Positions 34,703-43,421 are shown, counted from the first letter of the stretch. The stretch is DNA of 64,000 nucleotides from JANXUR01 sp038229415 (GCA_038229415.1 JBBROM010000001.1:372001-436000); one strand, 5' to 3'. Program-made: numbers and translations. The notes: generated from the sequence alone by a model not told the origin.

Positions 34703-35191
34703 ATGATTCTACTAGTGACGCATTGTGTTCGAGCTATGGAAGTTGCAGCCGCAATTCAGCAATCGGTCTCTGAGCTAACTGAGCAATCGGAAAGTTTGCA
34801 TGAGGCGACTCGTCGAGTGCGCGAGCGGGAATACTCGGCGGTGGTGGTGGATCAATTCCTGATGGATAACGACCCGGAGGGCGCGGACCATCTGGCGCTG
34901 GCGACCGGGCACGCGATTCTAGTGCCCGTGAACCTGGCGATTAGCGGAATCGAGCGTGTGGCGCGGGAGTTGCGGGCCGCGCTGCGACGGCGCGACGTGG
35001 AGGCGCAGTCGGCACACGTGGCGGCGGAAAAACTGATTCGCAGTGAACTGACCGGGCCGCTGACAGCCATGCTGCTGTCTTGCCAAATGGCACTGACGCT
35101 CCCCGATCTGCCGCCGATTGTGCAGCGGCGCTTTTTGGCCCTACAGGAGCTGGCGAAGGAGTTGTGCGAACGGCTGGAAGTGGCGGCGTGA
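34703..35191 (+). CDS. Receiver-like/histidine-kinase dimerisation-like protein without kinase domain
   Basis: 162 aa. The first 75 residues look like a degenerate response-regulator fold (MILLVTHCVRAMEVAAAI, YSAVVVDQFLMDNDPEGAD, HAILVPVNLAISG) without the usual paired acidic N-terminus. Two long helices follow (VARELRAALRRRDVEAQSAHVAAEKLIRSEL and LQELAKELCERL), the second preceded by LTGPLTAMLLSCQMAL, reminiscent of a HisKA dimerisation helix; the phospho-His is not evident. No catalytic domain follows. Such short proteins recur in Acidobacteriota. It is probably an adaptor or connector in signalling, but this is inference. Confidence 0.7.
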   Translation: MILLVTHCVRAMEVAAAIQQSVSELTEQSESLHEATRRVREREYSAVVVDQFLMDNDPEGADHLALATGHAILVPVNLAISGIERVARELRAALRRRDVEAQSAHVAAEKLIRSELTGPLTAMLLSCQMALTLPDLPPIVQRRFLALQELAKELCERLEVAA

Positions 35192-35199
35192 GGCAGACG

Positions 35200-35235
35200 A
35201 AAAAACGCGACCGCCGGGTAGCCCCGGCGGTCGCG
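35200..35235 (-). terminator. Terminator of the ammonium-transporter gene (bidirectional position)
   Basis: A perfect 13-bp stem (CGCGACCGCCGGG at 35206-35218 with CCCGGCGGTCGCG at 35223-35235, loop TAGC). Six A at 35200-35205 become a T tract on the minus strand. It lies between two converging stops (35191 and 35257). Confidence 0.92.
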
Positions 35236-35256
35236 TAACTGCTGGTTGACGTTCGC

Positions 35257-36831
35257 TTAGTGGACGGGCGGCAAACCGCCACTCTGGCCTGCTGGCATAC
35301 CCACGCCGGAGATCACGTACTCCGGGTAAGCCGAGATGCCGTGCTCGTACAGATCCAAGCCATAGAGTTCGCCCGCTTCCGAGACGCGCAGCGTGCCAGT
35401 CAGGTTCACCAGATACATCACCAGATAAGCCACGGCGAATGTCGCTGTGGTAATGATGAGGCTGCCAATGGCCTGGGCGACCAGCACTTGCGTTCCGCCG
35501 CCATAGAACAAGCCCTTGAGCGGGGCGGAGTTGTCTGGCGAAAGCGGCCCAGTGGCGCCATACTTGCCACAGGCGAACAGCCCCAGCGAGAGCGTACCCC
35601 AGATGCCGCAGAAGCCGTGAACCGGAACCGCGCCGATGGGGTCATCAATGCGGAGCCACTCCAGTAATTCGACTCCTATCACCACGAGCACTCCAGCGAC
35701 GCCACCCAAGAGCACCGCACCCAGGGGACTGACCCAGTAGCAGGGGCAGGTGATGGCTACGAGTCCGGCGAGAAAGCCGTTGACGGTGTAGCTGACGTCC
35801 CACTTTTTGCAGCTCTTGTAGGCCCAGAACATGGCGGTTAAGCCAGCGGCGCAAGCTGCCAGCGTGGTGTTGGCGGCGACCCGTCCGATGCCTTCAAAGT
35901 CCATGGCGGAGAGCGTAGAGCCGGGGTTGAAGCCGTACCAGCCGAACCACAGAATCAAGCCGCCGGTGGCAGCGATGGTCAAGTCATGGGGCAGCATGGG
36001 ACCGCCGCCATCGCGCTTGAACTTGCGACCGAGGCGGGGGCCCAGAACCATGGATCCGGCCAAGGCGATAAAGCCGCCGATAGTGTGTACGACCGTGGAA
36101 CCAGCGAAGTCGTGGAAGCTGGTGCCGACCCAAGGTAGAAAGAATCCCGGCGCGCCCATCGTTGCAAGGAAGCCGTCTGGCCCCCAAGCCCAGTGGCCGA
36201 TGATGGGATAGATGAAGCCCGAAACCGCGAGGCTGTACAGCAAGTCGCCGACGAAGCCGGTACGGCCGATCATGGCACCCGAAGTGATGGTGGAGCAGGT
36301 GTCGGCGAAGGCGAACTGAAAGAGCCAGAAGGCGAGGAACGCGACGCCGGAGCCCTCATACGTGGCGGGAATGCCCTGCAGGAAGAACCAGTTCAGTCCG
36401 ATGAAGCCATTGCCATGGCTGAACATGAAAGCAAAGCCGATGGCCCAGAACAGCAGGCCGCAGAGGCAGGTGTCAACGATGCACTCCATGAGCACGTTGA
36501 CGGTTTCGCGGGAGCGGCAGAAGCCAGCCTCCAGCATGGTGAAGCCGACCTGCATGGCGAAGACGAGGAAGGCCGCAATCAGCGTCCACACCGTGTTGAT
36601 GGGGTTGACGATGTCGGCCGCCTTGACTTCTGGATCGGCGGCGTGGACGACGCCGAAGTATAGAGCGCCAGCAACGGTGATGAGCAGCATGAGCACGGCG
36701 ACGCCTGCGGCTTTGCCCGCCAATACCGTCAAACCGTAGCGACGCCACTCGGGCTGGCGCATGCGCCGGGACAGGCGGGTGAACTTCTCTCCCCAAGACA
36801 ATGCACTTCGGGTTGCGACCAGATCAGCCAT
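35257..36831 (-). CDS. amt: Ammonium transporter (Amt family)
   Basis: 524 aa from ATG 36831 with AAGGAGTCC eight nt upstream. The Amt channel core is clear. MQVGFTMLEAGFCRSRETVNVL marks the early spans. The pore His pair lies in FAGSTVVHTIGGFIALAG and AVPVHGFCGIWGTLSLGLFA, and the GAMIGRTGFVGDLLYS and WFGWYGFNPGSTL segments are typical. It is longer than E. coli AmtB (428 aa) because of an N-terminal extension of roughly 60-70 aa (basic segment, an extra hydrophobic span LTVLAGKAAGVAVLMLLITVAG, then VVHAADPEVKAADI). The P-II gene glnK, usually next door, is absent. It takes up ammonium at low concentration; nitrogen control is likely but no sigma-54 site was found. Confidence 0.93.
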   Translation of the reverse strand: MADLVATRSALSWGEKFTRLSRRMRQPEWRRYGLTVLAGKAAGVAVLMLLITVAGALYFGVVHAADPEVKAADIVNPINTVWTLIAAFLVFAMQVGFTMLEAGFCRSRETVNVLMECIVDTCLCGLLFWAIGFAFMFSHGNGFIGLNWFFLQGIPATYEGSGVAFLAFWLFQFAFADTCSTITSGAMIGRTGFVGDLLYSLAVSGFIYPIIGHWAWGPDGFLATMGAPGFFLPWVGTSFHDFAGSTVVHTIGGFIALAGSMVLGPRLGRKFKRDGGGPMLPHDLTIAATGGLILWFGWYGFNPGSTLSAMDFEGIGRVAANTTLAACAAGLTAMFWAYKSCKKWDVSYTVNGFLAGLVAITCPCYWVSPLGAVLLGGVAGVLVVIGVELLEWLRIDDPIGAVPVHGFCGIWGTLSLGLFACGKYGATGPLSPDNSAPLKGLFYGGGTQVLVAQAIGSLIITTATFAVAYLVMYLVNLTGTLRVSEAGELYGLDLYEHGISAYPEYVISGVGMPAGQSGGLPPVH

Positions 36832-37159
36832 GCAGAGGACTCCTTGCCGTATTTTTATTTTGGTTCGGGAATGCAAAGAACAGGCCCGACAGCCGTAACC
36901 GCGAAGCAGGCTGATTAAGTCTGCCGAGCGGCCAGGCACTGCTGTATTGCCAAATTGCCACTGCGACCGCGGCCCACCGGAACCTTCAAACCGACTAACT
37001 GTTCCGGTGCTGGAACCCACCGCGGTACTGCTTATTTATGTTTATGCAGTAGAAATCGCTGGAGGGCGAGTGTCCAACTCATAGTTGTTATGGAGGCCAT
37101 TAAATCGCGTTATGGTTTTTGCACAGGGGGAGATCCGCACAAATGTAGCAGTAGCAACC
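36832..37159. other. Intergenic region upstream of the ammonium transporter
   Basis: 328 nt without a supported gene. It should contain the amt promoter (minus strand). I looked for a -24/-12 sigma-54 element (TGGCAC-N5-TTGCA) and for a clear -35/-10 pair and found neither. Confidence 0.4.
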
Positions 37160-38233
37160 TTAGGCATGCGCATCGCGAGAGGCGTAGCGTATGCCCGTAG
37201 TGGTTGCAATGGTCGCACACCCGACGATCAGGTATGCCGCTGCGAAGTACCGATCTTCGATCACGGGAAACATTGCGAATCGCGTTATGGCGGCGAATGC
37301 GGTGGCAATCAACAGAGTGTGCGCAGTGGAATCCAGTTTCAGGCGATGCCAGAATAGCCCAGCCACCAAAAGCCACAGTGAGGCTTGGCTATGGGCCACG
37401 CTATCGCGTATGCCTTGCAGCATCACTCCGGCGTATTCACGGATGGTCACATAGTGCAGGGAGGTTACAGGATCGCGCCATCCCAGAAAGCTACGGCGGA
37501 AGAGCACGGCCCAGCCGTAGTTTCCCGTTACATGATTGATCCACAGTACGCTGAACACGGCGGCAAGCGCAGCTAGGGCGGCGTATTTCCAGGGCAGCAA
37601 TCCGCGGAATCCGAAACATAGTGCGACTGCGACAACCAGAAGGACGTTGTCGGTTCGCACCCAGATCGAGAACACCAATAGCGCGAGGCCAGCATATTTC
37701 CAGCGCTCGTGGACTAGGCTGAGGCACGCAGCCAGCAGAACGAGTGTCGAGAGAGCGTCGGGGATACCGTGACGGGCAAGGTCAAGGACGGCGGGGCTTG
37801 CTGCCAGCAGTGCCGTGAGCCAGAACTGACGCGTCCATAGCAGCATGATCACGCCAATGCCAATATAGGCCAACGCCGAAAGCGCGCTGATGGATTCCTG
37901 ATAACTGAGGCCGCTGAGCTTTACCACGCGGATGGCCGCAAGGTATACCGGGCGGCTCGTATAGAACGGTTCCTGATGCGCCATGAGCTCGGGCGTCTCC
38001 AGCAGTGAGCTGGCTTGGGCACGTGGGGAGTCGTGCCGAACGATCTGGTAGACGCTATCGAGCGGTTCACCGGCACGGGTGCGGAGGATAGCCTCGTAGA
38101 CGTAGCGGTCAAAGTCTTCCGGAGCCGGTTTGAGAAAGGCAGCTGTGGCCAAGGTGCAGAGCAGTGCCAGATAGGCTGCCCATTGCACGAATACAATCCC
38201 TCGTCCCAAATCCTTGCGCTGTCGATCGCTCAC
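37160..38233 (-). CDS. Polytopic membrane protein, GT-C-like
   Basis: 357 aa with about eight to nine hydrophobic spans. The N-terminal segment after the first span has PAPEDFDRYVYEAILRTRAGEPLD, with an acidic DFDRYVYEA loop as in many GT-C (polyprenyl-phosphate-sugar) glycosyltransferase-like proteins. RHGIPDALSTLVLLAACLSL and WVRTDNVLLVVAVAL follow. It may transfer a sugar from a lipid carrier, but no decisive motif is visible. It starts at ATG 38233 and is divergent from the methyltransferase gene at 38332. Confidence 0.75.
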   Translation of the reverse strand: MSDRQRKDLGRGIVFVQWAAYLALLCTLATAAFLKPAPEDFDRYVYEAILRTRAGEPLDSVYQIVRHDSPRAQASSLLETPELMAHQEPFYTSRPVYLAAIRVVKLSGLSYQESISALSALAYIGIGVIMLLWTRQFWLTALLAASPAVLDLARHGIPDALSTLVLLAACLSLVHERWKYAGLALLVFSIWVRTDNVLLVVAVALCFGFRGLLPWKYAALAALAAVFSVLWINHVTGNYGWAVLFRRSFLGWRDPVTSLHYVTIREYAGVMLQGIRDSVAHSQASLWLLVAGLFWHRLKLDSTAHTLLIATAFAAITRFAMFPVIEDRYFAAAYLIVGCATIATTTGIRYASRDAHA

Positions 38234-38331
38234 CGCTTGTCCCCCGGTATTTTGACGCTCTCTGACTCTAGCAAATTAAGGCGGCAACGCGTTTTCCTTG
38301 CTTGTGGGCAAAACTCCGGTAAACTTTCGGC

Positions 38332-39132
38332 ATGGAACCGGAAGCATTTATCGCAGAAGTGTACGGTCGCATTAGCCGCCGTCGTCCGCCGTCTGCGCGG
38401 GTGCGATCTTGGGCGGAGATGGCGAATGATCCGATGGTGGTGCAATCGGCATTTGAGATGGCACCGTTGCTGCCAGAGGACAAGGACGCCGCGATTCTGG
38501 ATGTTGGCTTTGGGCGCGGCTGGTTTGTGGCGGCGTGCGTCAGTCTAGGGTACCGCAATATTACGGCGGCGGAGTTCGGCGTGGAGAATTACGCCCATAT
38601 GCGGGAATGGTCGCCGGGAATCAAGTTGCAGAATGTGGATACTTACATTGCAGGATTCTTAGCTGAGCGGCCCGGCGTATTCGAGTTCATTCATCTCTCG
38701 CACCTGATCGAGCATATTCCGAAATATACCCTGTTGCACTTCGTCGACAGCCTCTTTGTTGCACTTAAATCTGGGAAAGGCGACGCGGGGGGGGGGGGCA
38801 CCCTGTTCATCAGAACCCCGAATATGGAAGGACCTTGCGCGACTTCCAGCTATTTTGTGACGCTTGGTCACGAGTACGGGTTCGCGGGCAGCAATCTGGT
38901 TTCGCTGTTGGATATTTGCAATTTCGATGACATTCGCTTTCACCAGTTCCGTCCGCATCAGCGGAGCGTCAAGCAGCGATTCGGCGATGTGATTCGCGCA
39001 CCGTTCCTACAGTGGAATGCGGTGAAGCATCGTCTGTTCGGGGTGAATGAGGGCGCGCAGTGGGGTATGGAGTTGATTGTGAGCGCCAAGCGCGGGGATC
39101 GTACGTCGCTGCTGGATGAGCGGTGCCGGTAG
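38332..39132 (+). CDS. Class I SAM-dependent methyltransferase with an internal G12 tract
   Basis: 266 aa. The methyltransferase core is present: AAILDVGFGRGWFVAACVS (motif I), ITAAEFGVENY, and FEFIHLSHLIEHIPK, a close variant of the glycan-methyltransferase motif with HxIEH. The product runs to HQRSVKQRFGDVIRAPF and a C-terminus typical of the polysaccharide-associated subfamily. A run of twelve G (38787-38798) encodes GGGG in the loop before GTLFIRTPN, so addition or loss of one G would truncate the enzyme. It starts at ATG 38332 without a clear ribosome site. It probably methylates a surface sugar; the neighbour on the other side is a GT-C-like membrane protein. Confidence 0.85.
   Translation: MEPEAFIAEVYGRISRRRPPSARVRSWAEMANDPMVVQSAFEMAPLLPEDKDAAILDVGFGRGWFVAACVSLGYRNITAAEFGVENYAHMREWSPGIKLQNVDTYIAGFLAERPGVFEFIHLSHLIEHIPKYTLLHFVDSLFVALKSGKGDAGGGGTLFIRTPNMEGPCATSSYFVTLGHEYGFAGSNLVSLLDICNFDDIRFHQFRPHQRSVKQRFGDVIRAPFLQWNAVKHRLFGVNEGAQWGMELIVSAKRGDRTSLLDERCR
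38787..38798. repeat. Homopolymeric G12 tract inside a methyltransferase gene
   Basis: Twelve consecutive G within the coding sequence. Tracts of this length are classical slippage sites in phase-variable surface-modification genes, and elsewhere in this window no comparable run occurs. Confidence 0.9.
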
Positions 39133-39190
39133 GATTTGCTGGTGGGCAAAAGTAGGAATAATTGCTACTATAGCGGAAGGAGTTCTGTCT

Positions 39191-39496
39191 ATGGCTGCGG
39201 TAGAAAAGATCAGCATTGCGTTGCCCGCGGAGATGGCGTCCATTTTACGAGCCGCCGTGGAGAGTGGTGAATACGCCAGCACCAGCGAGGTGGTTCGGGA
39301 AGCGTTGCGGGCGTGGAAGCTGACGCGAGCGGTAGAGGCACTGGAACTGGAAGAGTTGCGCAAGTTGGTCCGCGAGGGCATGGAAAGCGGTGCCGGACTG
39401 GACGCTGCGCCGGTATTCAAGCGGCTTCGAGCAAAGTACGCCTCAACCGCCGCACCAGGCAAGGTTTCTAGTTCTCGAACTCAAAGAAAGAACTGA
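39191..39496 (+). CDS. ParD-like antitoxin
   Basis: 101 aa from ATG 39191 with AAGGAG at 39177-39182. The ribbon-helix-helix N-terminus (EKISIALPAEMASILRAAVESG, then ASTSEVVREALRAWKL) is typical of CC2985/ParD antitoxins. The acidic helical C-terminal part (ELEELRKLVREGMESGAG) would wrap a ParE toxin. A truncated ParE frame begins 7 nt downstream. The antitoxin may still repress its own promoter. Confidence 0.9.
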   Translation: MAAVEKISIALPAEMASILRAAVESGEYASTSEVVREALRAWKLTRAVEALELEELRKLVREGMESGAGLDAAPVFKRLRAKYASTAAPGKVSSSRTQRKN

Positions 39497-39502
39497 CGGA
39501 CG

Positions 39503-39619
39503 ATGCGGCTGCAATTCTCTCCTAAGTCGGCGGACGACCTTGAGGAGATCGGCGACTACATTGCCCGTGACAATCCGGTGCGCGCCGCGTCGTTTGTGGA
39601 TGAAATCGAGGTCGACTGA
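39503..39619 (+). pseudogene. ParE-family toxin, truncated
   Basis: 38 codons from ATG 39503 (MRLQFSPKSADDLEEIGDYI, then ARDNPVRAASFVDEIE) match the first two helices of ParE/RelE-type toxins of about 95-100 aa. It stops at TGA 39617-39619. The essential C-terminal beta-sheet with its basic residues is missing, and what follows up to typA has no ParE-like continuation. The toxin is probably inactive, leaving an orphan antitoxin. Confidence 0.75.
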
Positions 39620-39821
39620 TCATGTGTCTCCAGCTAGCTCTTAGCGCGGCGACCCCCGCTCGTGAGAAACTATAAGTACGCCCGCAAGTTTCTCGCACGG
39701 CCTTCTTTTTGGAAGCCTGCCGGATTTACGGATTCAACCTTAACTTTTTCGCAAATATTTCTTGGCGAAGACGCCCGACGTGTTTGGCAGGGCTTCGCCC
39801 ACGGACTTCTGACATCTCTTT

Positions 39822-41651
39822 ATGACGCAAACGCAGAGTAATTCGCACACGAATTCCCATACCAATGCGCTGATTCGCAACATCGCAATCGTCGCCCACG
39901 TTGACCACGGCAAGACCACGCTGGTGGACGCCATGCTGAAGCAGAGCGGGCTGTTCCGCTCGAACGAGCACACCACCGAGCGCATGATGGACTCCAACGA
40001 CTTGGAGCGCGAGCGCGGCATCACCATTCTGGCCAAGACGACTGGCGTCCGCTACCACGACGTGAAGATCAACATTGTAGATACGCCGGGCCACGCCGAT
40101 TTTGGCGGCGAAGTGGAACGCGCCCTGAAGATTGTGGACGGCGTGATGCTGCTGGTGGACGCCAGCGAGGGTCCGCTACCGCAGACGCGCTATGTGCTGA
40201 TGAAGGCGCTGGAATCCCGCCTCAAGCCTATCGTGGTCATCAACAAGATTGACCGCCCCGACGCGCGCATACAGGAGGTGCTGAACGAGGTCTATGACCT
40301 GTTCATTGACCTCGACGCCACGGAAGATCAGCTGGATTTTCCGGTGATCTACACCAACGCGAAGCTGGGTACGGCGCAACTGACGGTGGAAGAGACGGGC
40401 ACGGATCTGCGTCCGCTGTTCGATGCGATCATCAGCCACATTCCCGGGCCCGATGGCGACCCCAATGCGAACCTGCAACTGCTCGTCGCCAATCTTGATT
40501 ACAACGACTACCTGGGACGCATGGCAATTGGCCGCGTGTTCGCCGGCACGCTGGATGTGAATGAGGAAGTGAGCATCTGCAAGCTGGACGGCAGCGTGCA
40601 GAAGATGCGCATCACCAAGCTGTTTTCATTCGAGGGATTGAAGCGCGTGGAAGAGACACACGGCGTTCCGGGCGACGTGCTGGCGATTGCCGGGCTCGAC
40701 AACATCACCATTGGCGAAACCATTTCGCATGGCGACGATCCGGTGGCGCTCCCCAAGATTCAAATTGACGAACCGACGATCGCCATGATGATGACGATCA
40801 ATAACTCGCCGTTTTCGGGCAAGGAAGGCCATTTTGTTACCTCGCGGCACATCCGCGACCGGTTGAACAAGGAGCTGCTGACGAATGTTTCGATTCGCGT
40901 AGAGCAGGCAGGCGCCACCGATACGTTCAAGGTGATGGGCCGCGGCGAACTGCAGTTGGCGATTTTGATTGAAATGATGCGCCGCGAAGGCTTTGAGCTG
41001 ACCGTGGGCAAGCCGGAGATTCTAACGCGGGAGGTCAACGGCAGGACGCACGAGCCGCTGGAAGATTTGACGATTGATTGTCCGGAACAGTTCGTGGGTG
41101 TGGTGATGGAAAAGATGGGCATCCGCAAGGGCAAGATGACCAAGATGGTGAATCATGGGTCAGGCCGGGTGCGCCTTGAGTTCCACATTCCGTCGCGCGG
41201 GTTGATTGGCATTCGCAGCGAGATGCTGACGGACACCAAGGGCACAGCGATTATGAATTCGCTGTTCCACGGCTTCATTGAGTGGCAGGGCGAAATTCAA
41301 TCGCGGCCGACGGGGTCGCTGGTTTCAGATCGCGCGGGCAAGGCGACTGCGCACGCGATTTGGAATTTGCAGGAGCGCGGCGAAATCTTCATCGTTCCGG
41401 GGACGGAAGTGTATGAGGGCATGATCATCGGCGAGAATGCGCGCGACGGCGATTTGGTGGTGAATATTGTCCGCGAAAAGAAGCTGACGAATATGCGCAG
41501 CTCGACGGCCGATGAAGCGATTCGGCTGGTGCCGCCGCGCCTGCTGAACCTGGAGCAGGCGATTGAGTTCGTCCGCGAAGATGAGATGGTGGAGATAACG
41601 CCGCAGAGCATTCGCCTGCGTAAGAAGGTGCTGAAGGCGAATCAGCGGTAG
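39822..41651 (+). CDS. typA: Translational GTPase TypA/BipA
   Basis: 609 aa, the usual length. The GTPase domain has G1 AHVDHGKTTLVD, switch ERERGITILAK, G3 DTPGHADFGGE and G4 VINKIDRPDAR. EF-G-like domains follow, and the C-terminal domain special to the family contains RVRLEFHIPSRGLIG and NMRSSTADEAIRLVPPR. It binds ribosomes and helps 50S assembly and stress adaptation. ATG 39822 lacks an obvious Shine-Dalgarno. Monocistronic. Confidence 0.97.
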   Translation: MTQTQSNSHTNSHTNALIRNIAIVAHVDHGKTTLVDAMLKQSGLFRSNEHTTERMMDSNDLERERGITILAKTTGVRYHDVKINIVDTPGHADFGGEVERALKIVDGVMLLVDASEGPLPQTRYVLMKALESRLKPIVVINKIDRPDARIQEVLNEVYDLFIDLDATEDQLDFPVIYTNAKLGTAQLTVEETGTDLRPLFDAIISHIPGPDGDPNANLQLLVANLDYNDYLGRMAIGRVFAGTLDVNEEVSICKLDGSVQKMRITKLFSFEGLKRVEETHGVPGDVLAIAGLDNITIGETISHGDDPVALPKIQIDEPTIAMMMTINNSPFSGKEGHFVTSRHIRDRLNKELLTNVSIRVEQAGATDTFKVMGRGELQLAILIEMMRREGFELTVGKPEILTREVNGRTHEPLEDLTIDCPEQFVGVVMEKMGIRKGKMTKMVNHGSGRVRLEFHIPSRGLIGIRSEMLTDTKGTAIMNSLFHGFIEWQGEIQSRPTGSLVSDRAGKATAHAIWNLQERGEIFIVPGTEVYEGMIIGENARDGDLVVNIVREKKLTNMRSSTADEAIRLVPPRLLNLEQAIEFVREDEMVEITPQSIRLRKKVLKANQR

Positions 41652-41809
41652 GGAACTAACGAAGTAGTACGCGCGATTGACAAGCGGGGGGCGTGGTGCG
41701 AATCTCACATGGACTCGTGCTGCGTCCCCCGCGCGGCGTTTGTTGGCTTGCAAGACTTCCGTCCCGTGTCGCTTTCTGTCGGCATGGCGACCGCTCATGA
41801 GGTGACACC

Positions 41810-43108
41810 ATGCTTTCTAGCAATTTCTTCGCGAAGAGTTGCTTCTTTCGTAACGCGACGGGCGCGCTACTGCTTCTTGCATTTGTATGGGTTTTCCTAG
41901 CCGTCATGAGTCTGGCGGTCTCGGCTCAAACGCTGACCACAATCCACCAGTTTGGAGCCGTCGCGGGTGACGGTGCTTCTCCGTCCGGCGGTCTCGTGTC
42001 AGACGGCGCGGGCAACTACTATGGCGTCACTCTTACCGGAGTCACCCGGAACCAAGGTACGGTGTTCCAGTTGACGGCACCCGCTATTCCCGGCGGAACA
42101 TGGACAGAAACCATTCTGTGGAATTTTGGTGGCCCGAACGACGGTCTTTACCCCGAAGGAGGATTGGTGCGGGACAAGAGGGGGAACCTCTATGGAGAAA
42201 CCGGTTCCGGGGGCTCCGCAAGTTGCTACTGTGGAATAGTTTTCAAGCTCAAGCCCCCGACAGCGCAAGGAGGCGCTTGGACAGAGCGAGTGATGCATAG
42301 GTTCGCTGGCGGCAATGACGGCTATGCGCCCGCTCATGGACTGACGCTCGATTCTGCGGGCAATGTCTATGGAGTATCGGTTTTCGGTGGCGTGTATGGA
42401 TGTGGCATCGCATTCAAGATTGCGTCGGTAGGTAGCGGCTTCGCAGAGACGATTATTTACAGCTTTGGGAGTTCTTCGGCTGACCCGATGTTTCCATCGG
42501 GTCCCCTCCTGCTTGCTTCCAATGGAGTTATGTTCGGAGTAGCGTACTCAGGTGGAGTGAGTCAGATCGGAGCCGTTTACACATTGACTCCCCCAGCTTC
42601 AGGCGCAGGCACATGGACCAGATCGACCCTCTATTCTTTTCCCGGAGGCGACGCTGGCTGTGATCCAGAGGGAAATCTCGTAAAAGATGTATCCGGCAAT
42701 ATCTATGGAATTGCAGCCTACTCCTGTTCGATATCTGCCGGGGTGTTTTTTCGCCTCGCACCTCCGGTGGGCGGAAGCACCATGTGGACAGAATCTGTGC
42801 TCTACCCATTTGGATCGAACGAGAGCGGGTCCATGCCTTCACTCTACCTTGATACGAAGAGCAGCACGTTCTACGGTACTTTGCAGAGCGGAGGCGCACT
42901 TAGTGGCGGCGAAATAATCAAGATCGCGCCGCCAGCGATTGCAGGGGGAGTATGGAGCGAAACCGTTCTGTACAATTTTGATGGACTTTCAGGCTCGAGC
43001 GATGTGAATCCGGGCGGCCCGCTGGTCCAAGACGCGAATGGCCTGCTCTACGGCTTGACTGGTTTTGGAGGAGCTGGTGGGAGTGCATTTTCGATTACTC
43101 CAAGATAA
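41810..43108 (+). CDS. Secreted GloVer-repeat protein
   Basis: 432 aa with a long signal-peptide-like N-terminus (span ATGALLLLAFVWVFLAVMSLAVSAQ). The rest is built from about eight repeats of roughly 50 aa with the markers GGLVSDGAGNYYGVT, GTVFQLTAP, TWTETILWNFGG and similar: G-N-x-Y-G-x-T, G-x-V-F-x-L, W-T-E-x-x-L-Y-x-F. This is the choice-of-anchor GloVer-type propeller common in Acidobacteriota. No sorting motif at the C-terminus. Function unknown; probably surface or secreted. The toxin-antitoxin palindrome starts 10 nt after its stop. Confidence 0.85.
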   Translation: MLSSNFFAKSCFFRNATGALLLLAFVWVFLAVMSLAVSAQTLTTIHQFGAVAGDGASPSGGLVSDGAGNYYGVTLTGVTRNQGTVFQLTAPAIPGGTWTETILWNFGGPNDGLYPEGGLVRDKRGNLYGETGSGGSASCYCGIVFKLKPPTAQGGAWTERVMHRFAGGNDGYAPAHGLTLDSAGNVYGVSVFGGVYGCGIAFKIASVGSGFAETIIYSFGSSSADPMFPSGPLLLASNGVMFGVAYSGGVSQIGAVYTLTPPASGAGTWTRSTLYSFPGGDAGCDPEGNLVKDVSGNIYGIAAYSCSISAGVFFRLAPPVGGSTMWTESVLYPFGSNESGSMPSLYLDTKSSTFYGTLQSGGALSGGEIIKIAPPAIAGGVWSETVLYNFDGLSGSSDVNPGGPLVQDANGLLYGLTGFGGAGGSAFSITPR

Positions 43109-43117
43109 TGGATCAGT

Positions 43118-43155
43118 TGACTATTCCAGTTGACCATGGTCAACTGGAATAGTCA
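43118..43155. promoter_or_regulatory. Perfect 38-bp palindrome at the antitoxin start codon
   Basis: TGACTATTCCAGTTGACCA (43118-43136) is the exact reverse complement of the following 19 bases (43137-43155). AGTTGAC occurs at 43115-43121 and 43128-43134, and its complement at 43139-43145, giving repeated half-sites. The last base is the A of the antitoxin ATG. It is a strong candidate autoregulatory operator; as RNA it would hide the start region in a 19-bp hairpin. Confidence 0.8.
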
Positions 43156-43421
43156 TGTCAATAAATTCGTCGAATCCTAAGACCGTTTCCATCTCTGAGT
43201 TCAAGGCGAAGTGCCTGGCCATGATTGACGAGGTGAACAAGACTCGTCAGCCTTTGCGCATCACGCGCCGGGGTGAGGTGGTCGCTGAGATGGTGCCTCC
43301 CGCGAACCCCCGCGAACTGAGGGAACGGATGTTCGGATCGTTGGTGGGCACCGCGACGATCATTGGCGACATCGTGGGGCCGACGGGCGATTTGAATGAC
43401 TGGGAAGCGTGGCGCGATTGA
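43155..43421 (+). CDS. Phd/YefM-type antitoxin
   Basis: 88 aa. KTVSISEFKAKCLAMIDEVN followed by RQPLRITRRGEVVAEMVPP is the classic Phd/YefM DNA-binding N-terminus; the rest (RMFGSLVGTATIIGDIVGP) is the toxin-binding tail. ATG 43155 lies at the end of the palindrome. The toxin gene overlaps its 3' end. It neutralises the PIN toxin and should repress the operon through the palindrome. Confidence 0.9.
   Translation: MSINSSNPKTVSISEFKAKCLAMIDEVNKTRQPLRITRRGEVVAEMVPPANPRELRERMFGSLVGTATIIGDIVGPTGDLNDWEAWRD

Noticed and set aside
36832..37159. Sigma-54 promoter before the ammonium transporter
   Set aside because: No TGGCAC-N5-TTGCA-like element with correct spacing on the minus strand.
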